DNA from: Mycobacterium sp. ACS1612
GTDB lineage: Bacteria > Actinomycetota > Actinomycetes > Mycobacteriales > Mycobacteriaceae
Length of the DNA stretch: 64,000 nt
Assembly (NCBI RefSeq): GCF_001667505.1
Contig: NZ_LZHZ01000051.1
Location: 62,001-126,000 of the forward strand
Direction of reading: 5' to 3'
Position numbers and translations under genes: made by a program. Under the pieces are notes generated by a model that worked only from the letters and a program-made list of their open reading frames with translations, made no database searches and was not told the origin of the DNA. Shown one piece after another: positions 16,989 to 27,064 of this stretch (position 1 is the stretch's first letter; each line of letters opens with the position of its first letter).

Positions 16989-17485
16989 ATCGTCTGAACC
17001 TCCTGTGTGGCAGTGCGATTGGGCAGCGCCGGTGGCGGCAAGCGATAAGTCACGGGTGTGGCCGAGAGCTTGAGCGGACTCGTCACCTGTGGGATGGCCC
17101 GATCGCCTTCTCCGACAACAAGCTGCGGTGCGAGACCGAGTTGCTCTGCGAGCGCTAAGGCTTCGTGGATCGAGTCGGCGGATGCCGCGAGTGCGGCGGC
17201 GGCGACGGCGTCGTCAGGATTCTGCAGATCCAACACCACAGAGCACTTGTTGCGGTTCACGCTCCAGAAGTACGTCGCTTCACCCTGGGCAGACGGCGGT
17301 CCCCACGAGCGGGTGTCGTCGCCGGTGTCGCGTTCCACCTTGATCACGTCGGCACCCAAGTCGCCGAGCAACATGGTCGGGGACGGCCCCGCCAGTATTC
17401 GGCTGAGGTCCAGGACTCGGACATCACTCAGGCTTTCTCCCCGCTCACCGGCCCACTCGACGCGGTCCGATGTTGATGATGCCAT
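16985..17485 (-). pseudogene. CaiB/BaiF family CoA-transferase with large in-frame internal deletion
   Basis: A 166-residue frame beginning MASSTSDRVEWAG. Residues up to about 108 are a good N-terminus of a class III CoA-transferase (VRVLDLSRILAGPSPTMLLG, GADVIKVERDTGDDTR, SVNRNKCSVVLDLQNPDD). It then jumps directly to the usual C-terminal end (LALAEQLGLAPQLVVGEG, SPLKLSATPVTYRLPPPAL). Full-length members have about 390-400 residues, so roughly 220, including the catalytic aspartate region, are missing without loss of frame. It is first in the glcDEF operon and its TGA overlaps the glcD ATG, so it may now serve mainly as a coupled leader cistron. It is unlikely to be an active CoA-transferase. 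It could also be a genuine small derivative; expression is untested. Confidence 0.75.
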
Positions 17486-17499
17486 CGTCGCCCCTTTGT

Positions 17500-17526
17500 T
17501 GGTAAGACCATCACCCGCGGTCTTAC
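17500..17526. promoter_or_regulatory. FadR/GntR-type operator between divergent glc operon and regulator
   Basis: The 58-base divergent spacer contains TGGTAAGACCA (17500-17510), matching the TGGTnnnACCA core of FCD-type GntR regulators such as PdhR, GlcC and LldR. A larger perfect inverted repeat, GTAAGACC (17502-17509) and GGTCTTAC (17519-17526), spans a 9-base spacer. It is positioned to control both directions. Confidence 0.78.
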
Positions 17527-17543
17527 ACGCTAAATTTCTTCGT

Positions 17544-18290
17544 GTGACGGTGCAAGAGGATTCGGGTGCGCAAACCACTGGATGGTCCAAAGTTCGGCGT
17601 GCCCGCGTCCACGAGCTTGTGATCGATCAGATCGAGCAGCGCATCCGGCAAGGCGGACTGCACCGCGGTGACCGCCTCCCCAGTGAACGGCAGCTGAGCC
17701 AGTTGTTGGGCGTCAGCCGGCCATCGGTCCGCGAGGCACTGCACTCCCTGGAGGCGCTCGGCATCATTGCCGAGCCGGTCACCTCGGGCCCGGAGTCGAC
17801 CAAGGTACTGGCGACTGAACCGTCGGACGCGTTGACCAGCATGCTTCGGCTTCACATCGGGTTGAGCAACTTTTCCGAGGTGGAAGTCGTGCAAACCCGC
17901 CTCATCGTCGAAGAGTGGGCGGTTCGTGAAGCAGCGTCGTCGGCGACAGTCGATGACATCGCCGAGTTGTGCAAACTGCTGGACGCGATGGAAAAACCGG
18001 GCGTCGACATTCTGCAGTTCAACGCCCTCGACTCGCTGTACCACACCAGAATTTCGCAGGCCAGCGGAAATCGTCTCATCGCCTACCTCACCGGCGCGTT
18101 GCGCGACACGGTAGAGCGGCACCGGCTGTCCGCGATGCGGCAACTCGGGCCGTGGCAGGACGTGTCGAAGGACCTTCAAGTGCAGCATCGTCGAATACTG
18201 GACGCCATTGCGGCTGGTGACGGTGCGGCTGCCGCCGCAGCGTTGCGCGACCACCTGCACCACACCTATCCGAAGTCATCTGACGACTGA
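17544..18290 (+). CDS. FadR-subfamily GntR transcriptional regulator (FCD domain)
   Basis: A 248-residue regulator starting at GTG 17544. The N-terminal winged helix contains VHELVIDQIEQRIRQGGLHR, then RLPSERQLSQLLGVSRPSVR and EALHSLEALGII, the classic GntR DNA-binding helix. The C-terminal helical FCD domain (about residues 100-235) includes FNALDSLYHTRISQASGNRL and a late histidine in VQHRRILDAIAAGD; such histidines bind a metal and carboxylate ligand in this family. It is transcribed away from the glcDEF-type operon, from which it is separated by an obvious operator. It is therefore probably the local glycolate/2-hydroxyacid-responsive repressor (compare GlcC, LldR). The alternative GTG at 17550 is two codons later. 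Confidence 0.88.
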   Translation: MTVQEDSGAQTTGWSKVRRARVHELVIDQIEQRIRQGGLHRGDRLPSERQLSQLLGVSRPSVREALHSLEALGIIAEPVTSGPESTKVLATEPSDALTSMLRLHIGLSNFSEVEVVQTRLIVEEWAVREAASSATVDDIAELCKLLDAMEKPGVDILQFNALDSLYHTRISQASGNRLIAYLTGALRDTVERHRLSAMRQLGPWQDVSKDLQVQHRRILDAIAAGDGAAAAAALRDHLHHTYPKSSDD

Positions 18291-18401
18291 CGCCTGCCGA
18301 TCTGCTCGGTGTGTGCCGGAAGCTCTTATCCGCGGATTGAAAATTGGGTCTAGCGTGCCGATGGACAGACCATCGCTGCTGGCCCCAGAGGAATCCGACG
18401 T

Positions 18402-18630
18402 ATGAGTGGCCACGCCTCCGCGTGGGAGCATGGCGTGGATGGGCGCCGGCGATTTCGTCGACTCGTCAGTGGCCGGCGCCAACTACGGCTACTCACCGAT
18501 GTGGGCTTTGGCGCTGGCACCGCTCAGCCGGTACTTCCTCACCAACGCCATCGCGAAGTACGGACTGTGCAACTCGGCGGGAGACGAAACGATCATCCAG
18601 GGTTCTGTACCGCCTTTCGGTGATTCCTAG
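18402..18630 (+). pseudogene. Remnant of an Nramp-family divalent metal transporter (N-terminal fragment)
   Basis: The frame starting at 18406 encodes a short hydrophobic peptide with AWMGAGDFVDSSVAGANYGY and RYFLTNAIAKYGLCN, which I recognise as the first-helix and second-helix region of Nramp-type metal transporters. The sequence then loses similarity after GDETIIQG and stops, about 70 residues into a protein of over 400. The natural ATG at 18402 is in a different frame (MSGHAS...), so a small frameshift near the start is also likely. The downstream part appears to have been deleted up to the convergent Gfo/Idh gene. No intact copy is seen in the window. Confidence 0.55.
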
Positions 18631-19589
18631 CGCGGCGACATGCCCGCCGCTCGATACGCCGCATCGACGTATGCCATGTTCTCAACCGCGTCGGCGGTGT
18701 CGATCGGTAGCGGCGCACCGTGCTCCACGTGGTTGGCGAATGCCTCGAGTTGGTAGGTGTACGACGGGCGGGTGCCCAGCCGCTCGACCGTCGTGCCTGC
18801 GGGGGTGTTGATCGTGAGTCGGTCGTCGACGTGCGGTCGGATGAAGTTGTGCGCCAACACATCGCCGCGCGTCCCGACGATGCGAAGCGTGAATGTGTAG
18901 TCGTGGGCGACCATCGAGTTCGCGCTCAGGCCCGTTGCGCCGTCGGGGAACGCCAGCTCGACGTCACACCACGCGTCGATTCCAGGGGTGCGCTGCTCGG
19001 CGTGGGCGCGCACCACCGACGGATGTCCGAGTCGGCGCATGACATGCATGCCGTAGCACCCGAGATCCATCAACGCGCCGCCCGCCAATTCCAATGACCA
19101 GCGCGGGTCGTCGTCCTCTGGGGCAGGCATCGCCATCCGCACCTCGACATGCACCAACTCGCCGAGCGTGCCGTCGCCCGCCAACTCCAGTGCGCGCCGG
19201 GTCACCGGATGGAACAGGTAGTGAAAGCCCTCCATCACAGTCACTCCCGCGGCGTCGGCGGCCGCGGCGACGCGCTGCGCCTCCGCCCGGTCACGTGCGA
19301 ACGGCTTCTCGGTCAGCACCGGTTTACCCGCCGCCACCGCCGCCAGATTCCACGGTGCATGCAGCGAATTGGCCAGCGGGTTGTAGATGACGTCGACCTC
19401 GGGGTCGTTGACCACCGCGTCGTAGGACGGCAAAACCCGTTCCACACCATGCTTTTCGGCGAACATCTGCGCTCGGTGCGGATCGCGTGCCGCGACGGCA
19501 ACCAATCGGTGTCCCAATTCGTGCGCGGGGCCGACGATCGCCAGTTCGGCGATGCGCGACGCGCCGAGCACCCCAATTCGTACGGTCAT
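18627..19589 (-). CDS. Gfo/Idh/MocA-family NAD(P)-dependent oxidoreductase
   Basis: A 320-residue dehydrogenase with an N-terminal Rossmann motif GVLGASRIAELAIVGPA and the family EKP box in VLTEKPFARDRAEAQ. The C-terminal sheet domain includes GALMDLGCYGMHVMRRLG, where the D-x3-x-H pattern holds the usual catalytic histidine (YGMH). Members oxidise or reduce sugars, inositols or amino-sugars. It is the last gene of a minus-strand operon and its ATG overlaps the stop of the TIM-barrel isomerase gene. The operon pairs two dehydrogenases of this family with an isomerase, as in cyclitol or rare-sugar catabolism. Substrate not readable. Confidence 0.87.
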   Translation of the reverse strand: MTVRIGVLGASRIAELAIVGPAHELGHRLVAVAARDPHRAQMFAEKHGVERVLPSYDAVVNDPEVDVIYNPLANSLHAPWNLAAVAAGKPVLTEKPFARDRAEAQRVAAAADAAGVTVMEGFHYLFHPVTRRALELAGDGTLGELVHVEVRMAMPAPEDDDPRWSLELAGGALMDLGCYGMHVMRRLGHPSVVRAHAEQRTPGIDAWCDVELAFPDGATGLSANSMVAHDYTFTLRIVGTRGDVLAHNFIRPHVDDRLTINTPAGTTVERLGTRPSYTYQLEAFANHVEHGAPLPIDTADAVENMAYVDAAYRAAGMSPR

Positions 19590-20467
19590 GCCGGGACGGA
19601 CCGACAGACGTCGTTCAGGTACGCCACGCTGGTCCGCACATCGCGTACCGGTCCTTCATCGACGGGTTCTGCGGCGAGAATGGTGTCCTGTTCCATCACG
19701 AACCATCCGTCGAAGCCGTTGCTGCGCAACGACGTGACGATGCCGGCGATATCGACGTCGCCGTGGCCGAGCGGTGTGTACATCCCGCTGCGGACGGCTT
19801 CGGTGTAGGTGAGCTCACCGCCCTGCACGCGGGCGGCCAACGCGGCGTCGACGTCCTTGAGGTGCGCATGCGCGATGCGGCCGGGCACTTCGCGGGCCAG
19901 TTGCAGCGGGTCGGTGCCGCCGATCAGCAGGTGCCCGGTGTCCAGGCACAGCTTGATCTGCGAGCCTGCCAACACGCGGTCGACGTCGCTTCGCGTCTCC
20001 ACCATCGTCCCGACGTGCGGGTGCAGTACAGCGACGACACCCCTGTCGGCCGCTGCCGCCGCAAGCCGGTCGAGATTGCCCAGCAGCGTTGCCCATTGGG
20101 CGTCGTCGAGCGTCGGGCGCGAGTCGTACCCGTCGGTGCCGGTGGCCGCCGCCAGCACCAGGACGTCGGCGTCGCAGGCCAGTAACGAGTCGAGGGGACC
20201 GGCGATGTCGAGCAGCGGATCGTGGCCCGCGTTGTGCAGCAGGACGGGGACGAACACGCCGACACAACTGAGCCCATAGGACTGCAGCAGCGCCGTGAGC
20301 TCCGGCGGATTGGACGGCAGGAAGCCGTCTGGCCCCAGTTCTGTTGCGGTCAAACCAAGCTCACGCATCTCGGCGAGCACGCGCTGCGCCTCAAGCTGAT
20401 GGCCCCAGCCCGGCACCTCGCACACACCCCAGGAAATCGGCGCTCCCGCGATCTTCACGTTGTTCAC
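19586..20467 (-). CDS. TIM-barrel sugar-phosphate isomerase/epimerase (IolE/IolI-like)
   Basis: A 293-residue AP-endonuclease-2-family TIM barrel (xylose-isomerase-like). The start GTG at 20467 forms GTGA with the stop of the upstream gene; an open frame runs further upstream but is non-protein-like. The N-terminus KIAGAPISWGVCEVPGW resembles the IolE/IolH strand with an invariant tryptophan. Metal-site motifs occur at barrel ends: ELGPDGFL, VAVLHPHVGTMVE, LCLDTGHLLIGG, AHAHLKDVD and WFVMEQDT. Such enzymes isomerise keto-inositols, keto-sugars or dehydrate inososes using a divalent metal. The context with two Gfo/Idh dehydrogenases supports an inosose-type step. Confidence 0.85.
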   Translation of the reverse strand: MNNVKIAGAPISWGVCEVPGWGHQLEAQRVLAEMRELGLTATELGPDGFLPSNPPELTALLQSYGLSCVGVFVPVLLHNAGHDPLLDIAGPLDSLLACDADVLVLAAATGTDGYDSRPTLDDAQWATLLGNLDRLAAAAADRGVVAVLHPHVGTMVETRSDVDRVLAGSQIKLCLDTGHLLIGGTDPLQLAREVPGRIAHAHLKDVDAALAARVQGGELTYTEAVRSGMYTPLGHGDVDIAGIVTSLRSNGFDGWFVMEQDTILAAEPVDEGPVRDVRTSVAYLNDVCRSVPA

Positions 20468-21471
20468 TTCGACCTCACATCCTCGATCCGAACCGGGACA
20501 CCGCGCCGCAACGACTCCGTCGCGGCCTCCGCCAACCATGCGACCTCGACCGCGTCGGCCACTGTGCAGGCAGGCGCTGCGGTGCCGTTGACCACATCGA
20601 CGAACGCGCTCAGCTCGGCGCGGAATGCGTCGGTGAAGCGGTCCATGAAGAAGTGGTGCGCCGGGCCGGCCGGGAACTCGTTGTCCGGGTCCATATTTCG
20701 CACGGGTGCGCCCTGATCCCATCCGGCGACGACGGTGTCATGAAATCCGTGTACCTCCAGGCGGCAGTCGTAGCCGCGACCGTTGTACCGCGCCGCGGAC
20801 ACCAGTCCGATGGTGCCCTGGTCGAACTTGACCACCACGGCGGCGGTGTCGACGTCGCCGTACTCGGTGAACCGCGGGTCGCCCTGCACGCTGCCGGTCG
20901 CGTACACCTCGACCGCCTGCTGTCCGGTGATCCACCGCAGCACGTCGAAATCGTGTACGGCGCAGTCGCGGAAGATGCCGCCCGAGCCTGCGATGTACTC
21001 CATCGGCGGGGGAGCGGGATCCATCGTGGTGCTGCGGACGGTGTGCAGCAGGCCGAGCGAGCCGTCGTCGACCGCGCGCTTGGCGGCGGCGAACGCGGTG
21101 TCGAACCGTCGCTGATAACCCACCTGCACCGGCACCCCGGATTTGGCGATCACCTCGGCGATTCGCGCACTCTCCGCGGCGGTCGCGGCTATCGGTTTCT
21201 CGCAGAAGGTGGGCAGCCCGCGGTGGACGGCGGCCAGCGTCAGCTCGGCGTGCGCAGGCGTCGCCGCCGAAACGACCACACCGTCGATGCCCGACGACAA
21301 CAGCTCCTCTACGGAATCTGCGGGTGTGGCACCGTGTTTCGCGGCTACTGCGGCGACTACGTCGGCCCGTTCGTCGGCGACCACAAGCCGGTCGACTCCT
21401 TCCAGGCCGGAGAGTGTCTCGGTGTGGAACGCGCCGATGCGGCCCAACCCGATTACCCCGAGTGCGGTCAC
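20464..21471 (-). CDS. Gfo/Idh/MocA dehydrogenase, inositol 2-dehydrogenase-like
   Basis: A 335-residue oxidoreductase resembling IolG. The Rossmann motif is GVIGLGRIGAFHTETLSG, the catalytic-lysine box is PTFCEKPIAATAAES, and VGYQRRFD is a conserved strand. The C-terminal domain carries the active-site pattern FRDCAVHDFDVLRW (Asp...His...Asp), as in myo-inositol dehydrogenases. It probably uses NAD to oxidise a cyclitol or sugar hydroxyl to the ketone, which the following TIM-barrel enzyme could process. The ATG overlaps the dioxygenase stop (ATGA) and the TGA overlaps the isomerase GTG. IolG paralogues act on several polyols, so the specific substrate remains open. Confidence 0.87.
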   Translation of the reverse strand: MTALGVIGLGRIGAFHTETLSGLEGVDRLVVADERADVVAAVAAKHGATPADSVEELLSSGIDGVVVSAATPAHAELTLAAVHRGLPTFCEKPIAATAAESARIAEVIAKSGVPVQVGYQRRFDTAFAAAKRAVDDGSLGLLHTVRSTTMDPAPPPMEYIAGSGGIFRDCAVHDFDVLRWITGQQAVEVYATGSVQGDPRFTEYGDVDTAAVVVKFDQGTIGLVSAARYNGRGYDCRLEVHGFHDTVVAGWDQGAPVRNMDPDNEFPAGPAHHFFMDRFTDAFRAELSAFVDVVNGTAAPACTVADAVEVAWLAEAATESLRRGVPVRIEDVRSK

Positions 21472-22631
21472 GGTTTTCTCCGATCGTCTTGGTCGCGCAG
21501 TGCGACGTCGAGTTGTTCTGGGGTGAGGTCGTCGGCCAACGCGGCCAGCACGGTGTCCACCTGACTTGGTGGTGCCAGGCTGCCGATCGGCTGATCGCTG
21601 TCGAGGTTGGTGGGAAACGCGTAGCCCTCGGCGGTCGCGACGACGGCGTTGAGCAGGTCACGCTCGGGGCGGCCCGCCGACTTCATGGCGCGCAGGGCCG
21701 GATAGATCGCCCGCACCATCGCGGTGCGGTCCAGCGCCTCCATCGCGCGACCGAACGGCGACGAGATCTGCAGCAGGTTGGCGATGCGTCGGATGCTGCT
21801 CGACACATTCGAGCCCGCACCGTGATACAGCGCGGGGTTGAAGAACACCGCGTCCCCCTTCGCGAGCGGTACCTGCACGTGGTGCTCGGCGAAGAAGTCG
21901 ATGAACTCGGGGCGGTTGAACGCGAGGTAGCCGCCCGCGAACTGCTGGGAGAACGGCAGCAACATCGTGGGGCCACTTTCGACCGGCATGTCGCAATGGG
22001 CCACCGCACCCTGCAACGTCAACACCGGCGAGGCGTGGTGCAAATGGGCGGGATAGGCGGCGAGGTGCTCGTCGGGGACGAAACCCAGATGGTAGTCACG
22101 ATGCGGAACCTGTTGAACGCCGCCAGGATTCACCACATTTACCTGCGAGGTCACCTGATACCGCGGGCCCAGCCATGCCTGCGACACGAGGGCAAGGGCG
22201 TCGTTCGCGTAGTACGCGGCGAACACCTGCGGGTCGTGCAGCGCCAGCTTCTGGGCAGCGTTCCAGATACGGTCGTTGGCACCGGGCTTGCCGAAGTGGT
22301 CACCGGCCGCGGTGCCCGCGGCGCGCTGGGCGTCGATGATCGCGAAGAACGCGTCGCTGGCCCGGTCGACGACATCGCCGTCGAACGCGGCCTCGAAGAC
22401 CACCACCCCCGGGCCGTCGGTCAGCGCGTGGATGAGTTCCGACTGCAGCGTCCTGCGGTCGGCGGCGGCGACCGCGCCCGGCGAATAGCACAGCACGTTG
22501 CTTCTGACGTCAGACGCGAGCGGGTACTCGTCGAGGTCGACACTGCGCGACACCTGCGCGCGAAAGTCGTCGAGGCGCAGGTCAGCCTCGTCGATCCACG
22601 CCCTGGGTGTCGTGCGCACGGTGGCCGTCAT
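21468..22631 (-). CDS. Phytanoyl-CoA dioxygenase family protein (Fe(II)/2-oxoglutarate type)
   Basis: A 387-residue protein whose central jelly-roll core has an Fe(II)-binding HxD in VPHRDYHLGFV and a distal histidine in NPALYHGAGSN, followed by an arginine-rich 2-oxoglutarate contact (SSIRRIANLLQ). That is the PhyH facial triad. The ATG at 22631 is preferred over an ATG at 22664 that extends into the divergent promoter. It is first in the operon with two Gfo/Idh dehydrogenases and a sugar isomerase, transcribed away from a LacI-type regulator. A hydroxylase in a sugar operon is unusual; it may hydroxylate or cleave an alkylated or phosphonate-like cyclitol (inference). Confidence 0.84.
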   Translation of the reverse strand: MTATVRTTPRAWIDEADLRLDDFRAQVSRSVDLDEYPLASDVRSNVLCYSPGAVAAADRRTLQSELIHALTDGPGVVVFEAAFDGDVVDRASDAFFAIIDAQRAAGTAAGDHFGKPGANDRIWNAAQKLALHDPQVFAAYYANDALALVSQAWLGPRYQVTSQVNVVNPGGVQQVPHRDYHLGFVPDEHLAAYPAHLHHASPVLTLQGAVAHCDMPVESGPTMLLPFSQQFAGGYLAFNRPEFIDFFAEHHVQVPLAKGDAVFFNPALYHGAGSNVSSSIRRIANLLQISSPFGRAMEALDRTAMVRAIYPALRAMKSAGRPERDLLNAVVATAEGYAFPTNLDSDQPIGSLAPPSQVDTVLAALADDLTPEQLDVALRDQDDRRKP

Positions 22632-22725
22632 GGTTCGATAGTCTTGCTGTGAGCTCGACCCCAATCAACGCCAAAAATCCATCAAAAACCCCTCAGAATC
22701 TCCTTTTGCGAGGGAAGGAAGGGCC

Positions 22726-23730
22726 GTGCCGCACCGCTACAAGGTCCGCGAGATCGCCCAGCAGTCCGGGCTGAGCGAGGCCACCGTCGACCGCGTCCTC
22801 AACGAGCGGCCCGGCGTGCGGGAAAACACCAGGGCAGAGGTCATACAGGCGATCGCCGACCTGGACAAACAACGCGCGCAACTGCGGCTCGTCGGCCGGC
22901 GCTACCTGATCGACGTCGTGATGCAGACACCGCAGCGGTTCTCCGACGCCTTCCGGGCGGCGGTGGAAGCCGAACTCCCGGCGTTCGCGCCCGCCATGGT
23001 GCGGGCCCGGTTTCACCTGTGGGAGTCGGGATCGACGGCGCAGATGGTCGACGCGCTCGGCCGTCTGCGCGGCAGCCACGGCGTCGTGCTCAAGGCGCAG
23101 GACGACCCGGAAGTCGCCGAGGCCATCGACCGCCTCGTCGACGCCGGCGTTCCGGTGGTCACCTACACCACCGACGTTCCCGCCAGCTCACGCTGCGCGT
23201 ACGTCGGCATCGACAATCACGGGGCTGGCGTGACCGCGGCCTATCTGATGAACCAGTGGCTCGGCGCGGCATCCTCAGACGTGCTCATCACGCTCTCCCG
23301 CACGGTGTTCCGTGGCGAGGGCGAGCGTGAAGTCGGGTTCCGTTCGGCGTTGAGGGCCTCCGGCCGCGGCATCGTCGAAGTCAGCGACAGCGACGGAATC
23401 GACGCCACCAACGAGCGGCTGGTGCTCGAAGCGCTGCAACAACACCCCGACGTCGAGGCCGTCTACTCGGTCGGCGGTGGTAACACGGCCACGGTCGCGG
23501 CCTTTGACGCCTTGGGGCGCACCTGCCGTGTCTTCATCGCCCACGACCTCGACGCCGACAACCGGCGGCTGCTGCGGGAAGGTCGGCTCTCCGCGGTGCT
23601 GCACAACGATCTGCGCGCCGACGCGCGGCTGGCGATTCGGCTGATCCTCGCCGAACGCGGCGCTTTGCCCGCCGAGCCGTCGAGGCCCGTGCCGATCCAG
23701 GTGATCACGCCGTACAACCTGCCGAGTTAG
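22726..23730 (+). CDS. LacI-family transcriptional regulator
   Basis: A 334-residue repressor with GTG start after a good GGAAGGAAGG ribosome-binding site. The N-terminal LacI helix-turn-helix is YKVREIAQQSGLSEATVDRV followed by the hinge region VIQAIADLDKQ. The rest is a Peripla_BP_4-type sugar-binding domain (VVTYTTDVPASSRCAYVG, SVGGGNTATVAAFDALG, FIAHDLDADNRRLL). It is divergent from the dioxygenase/IolG/isomerase/Gfo operon and 94 bases away from it, so it is the obvious local regulator, released by a sugar or cyclitol. No clear dyad operator could be identified by eye in the spacer. Confidence 0.9.
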   Translation: MPHRYKVREIAQQSGLSEATVDRVLNERPGVRENTRAEVIQAIADLDKQRAQLRLVGRRYLIDVVMQTPQRFSDAFRAAVEAELPAFAPAMVRARFHLWESGSTAQMVDALGRLRGSHGVVLKAQDDPEVAEAIDRLVDAGVPVVTYTTDVPASSRCAYVGIDNHGAGVTAAYLMNQWLGAASSDVLITLSRTVFRGEGEREVGFRSALRASGRGIVEVSDSDGIDATNERLVLEALQQHPDVEAVYSVGGGNTATVAAFDALGRTCRVFIAHDLDADNRRLLREGRLSAVLHNDLRADARLAIRLILAERGALPAEPSRPVPIQVITPYNLPS

Positions 23731-24010
23731 CGCTACTGATCGGTAACCAATTTCTAAGAGAATGCCGTTCTCCTAGACGTGACGGAAAACACAGAGTCCG
23801 CTTGGGTAAGCCGCCGACACATGCGCTGAGCATGGGGTTAACCGTCCGATCACACCGGCGACACCCGCGCGTCGGGTGAAGCCATGCCTAAGAGAAGTGC
23901 AATAATCGGTACTGACAGTGACAGCAAAAACTTGGTGGTAGTCCATCGGCGTCGCATCGACTCGACCGCGACTCGGAGGACTTCGCCGACCGGTACCGGA
24001 AGGCAGGCGA
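23731..24010. other. Intergenic region upstream of korA
   Basis: 280 bases without a recognisable gene. An imperfect inverted repeat, CTAAGAGAA (23754-23762) and TTCTCCTAG (23768-23776), with one mismatched pair, lies just after the LacI gene and may be a weak terminator or an operator. No clear -35/-10 pair was found for korA. Confidence 0.4.
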
Positions 24011-25944
<1,934 letters not shown>

Positions 25945-25948
<4 letters not shown>

Positions 25949-27054
25949 CAACAGCGAGAAGCGAAGCGGATCGCGCATCGAACCAGCTAGTTGGATCGGA
26001 CCTCGGCGTCACGCCGCTGTCGAAGCTCAGCGGGGTGCCCACCACCGACGAACCGCAGAAGGCCAAGGACTTCACCAGCGACCAGGAGGTCCGGTGGTGC
26101 CCCGGCTGCGGTGACTACGTCATCCTCAACACGATCCGTAACTTTCTGCCGGAACTGGGTCTGCGACGCGAGAACATCGCGTTCGTCAGCGGTATCGGCT
26201 GCTCCAGCCGGTTCCCGTATTACCTGGAGACCTACGGCTTCCACTCGATTCACGGCCGCGCGCCGACCATCGCGACCGGGCTGGCGCTGGCACGCCCTGA
26301 CTTGTCGGTGTGGGTCGTCACCGGTGACGGCGACGCGCTGTCGATCGGCGGCAACCACCTGATCCACGCGCTGCGCCGCAACATCAACATCACAATCCTG
26401 TTGTTCAACAACCGGATCTATGGGCTGACGAAGGGTCAGTATTCGCCGACCTCCGAGGTCGGCAAGATCACCAAGTCCACGCCGATGGGCTCGCTGGATT
26501 ATCCGTTCAACCCGGTGTCCTTGGCCCTCGGTGCGGACGCGACATTCGTTGGCCGTGCGTTGGATTCCGACCGCAAGGGCTTGTCCGAGGTGCTGCGCGC
26601 GGCGGCCGCCCCCCGCGGCGCCGCGCTGGTCGAGATCCTGCAGGACTGCCCGATCTTCAACGACGGCTCCTTTGACGCGCTGCGCAAGGAAGGCGCCGAG
26701 GAGCGGATCATCAACCTGTGCCACGGCGAGCCGATCACGTTCGGCGCCGAAGGCGCCTACTGCGTGGTGAAGTCCGGCTACGGACTCGAGGTCGCCAAGA
26801 CCGCCGACGTGTCGGCCGACGAAATTGTCGTGCACAATGCCAATGTCGAGGATCCGGCGTACGCGTTCGCGCTGTCGCGGCTGTCCGAGCAGAACCTCGA
26901 GCACATGGTGATGGGCATCTTCCGTCAGGTGAGCAAGCCGACCTACGACGATGCGGCGCGCAATCAGGTCGCGTCGGCGCGCGAAGCCAAGCCGCACGAC
27001 ACGGCGGCGCTTCAGTCGCTGCTTCGCGGCAAGGACACCTGGACCGTCGACTAA
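25945..27054 (+). CDS. korB: 2-oxoglutarate:ferredoxin oxidoreductase, beta subunit
   Basis: A 369-residue thiamine-diphosphate and Fe-S subunit. The cluster cysteines appear in WCPGCGDY, SGIGCSSRFPYY and later LQDCPIF. The ThDP/Mg2+ motif is VVTGDGDALSIGGNHLI...NN with LLFNNRIYGLTKGQ. The protein binds the ThDP and one [4Fe-4S] cluster, and passes electrons to a ferredoxin encoded elsewhere. The ATG overlaps the korA stop, so equal synthesis of the two subunits is expected. No delta (ferredoxin-like) subunit is present nearby, as in other mycobacterial KorAB. mobA follows after about 10 bases. Confidence 0.95.
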
Positions 27055-27064
27055 TCTCATCGAC

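Noticed and set aside
22632..22725. LacI operator in the divergent spacer
   Set aside because: Only a weak direct repeat of CAAAAA was noticed; no convincing dyad.
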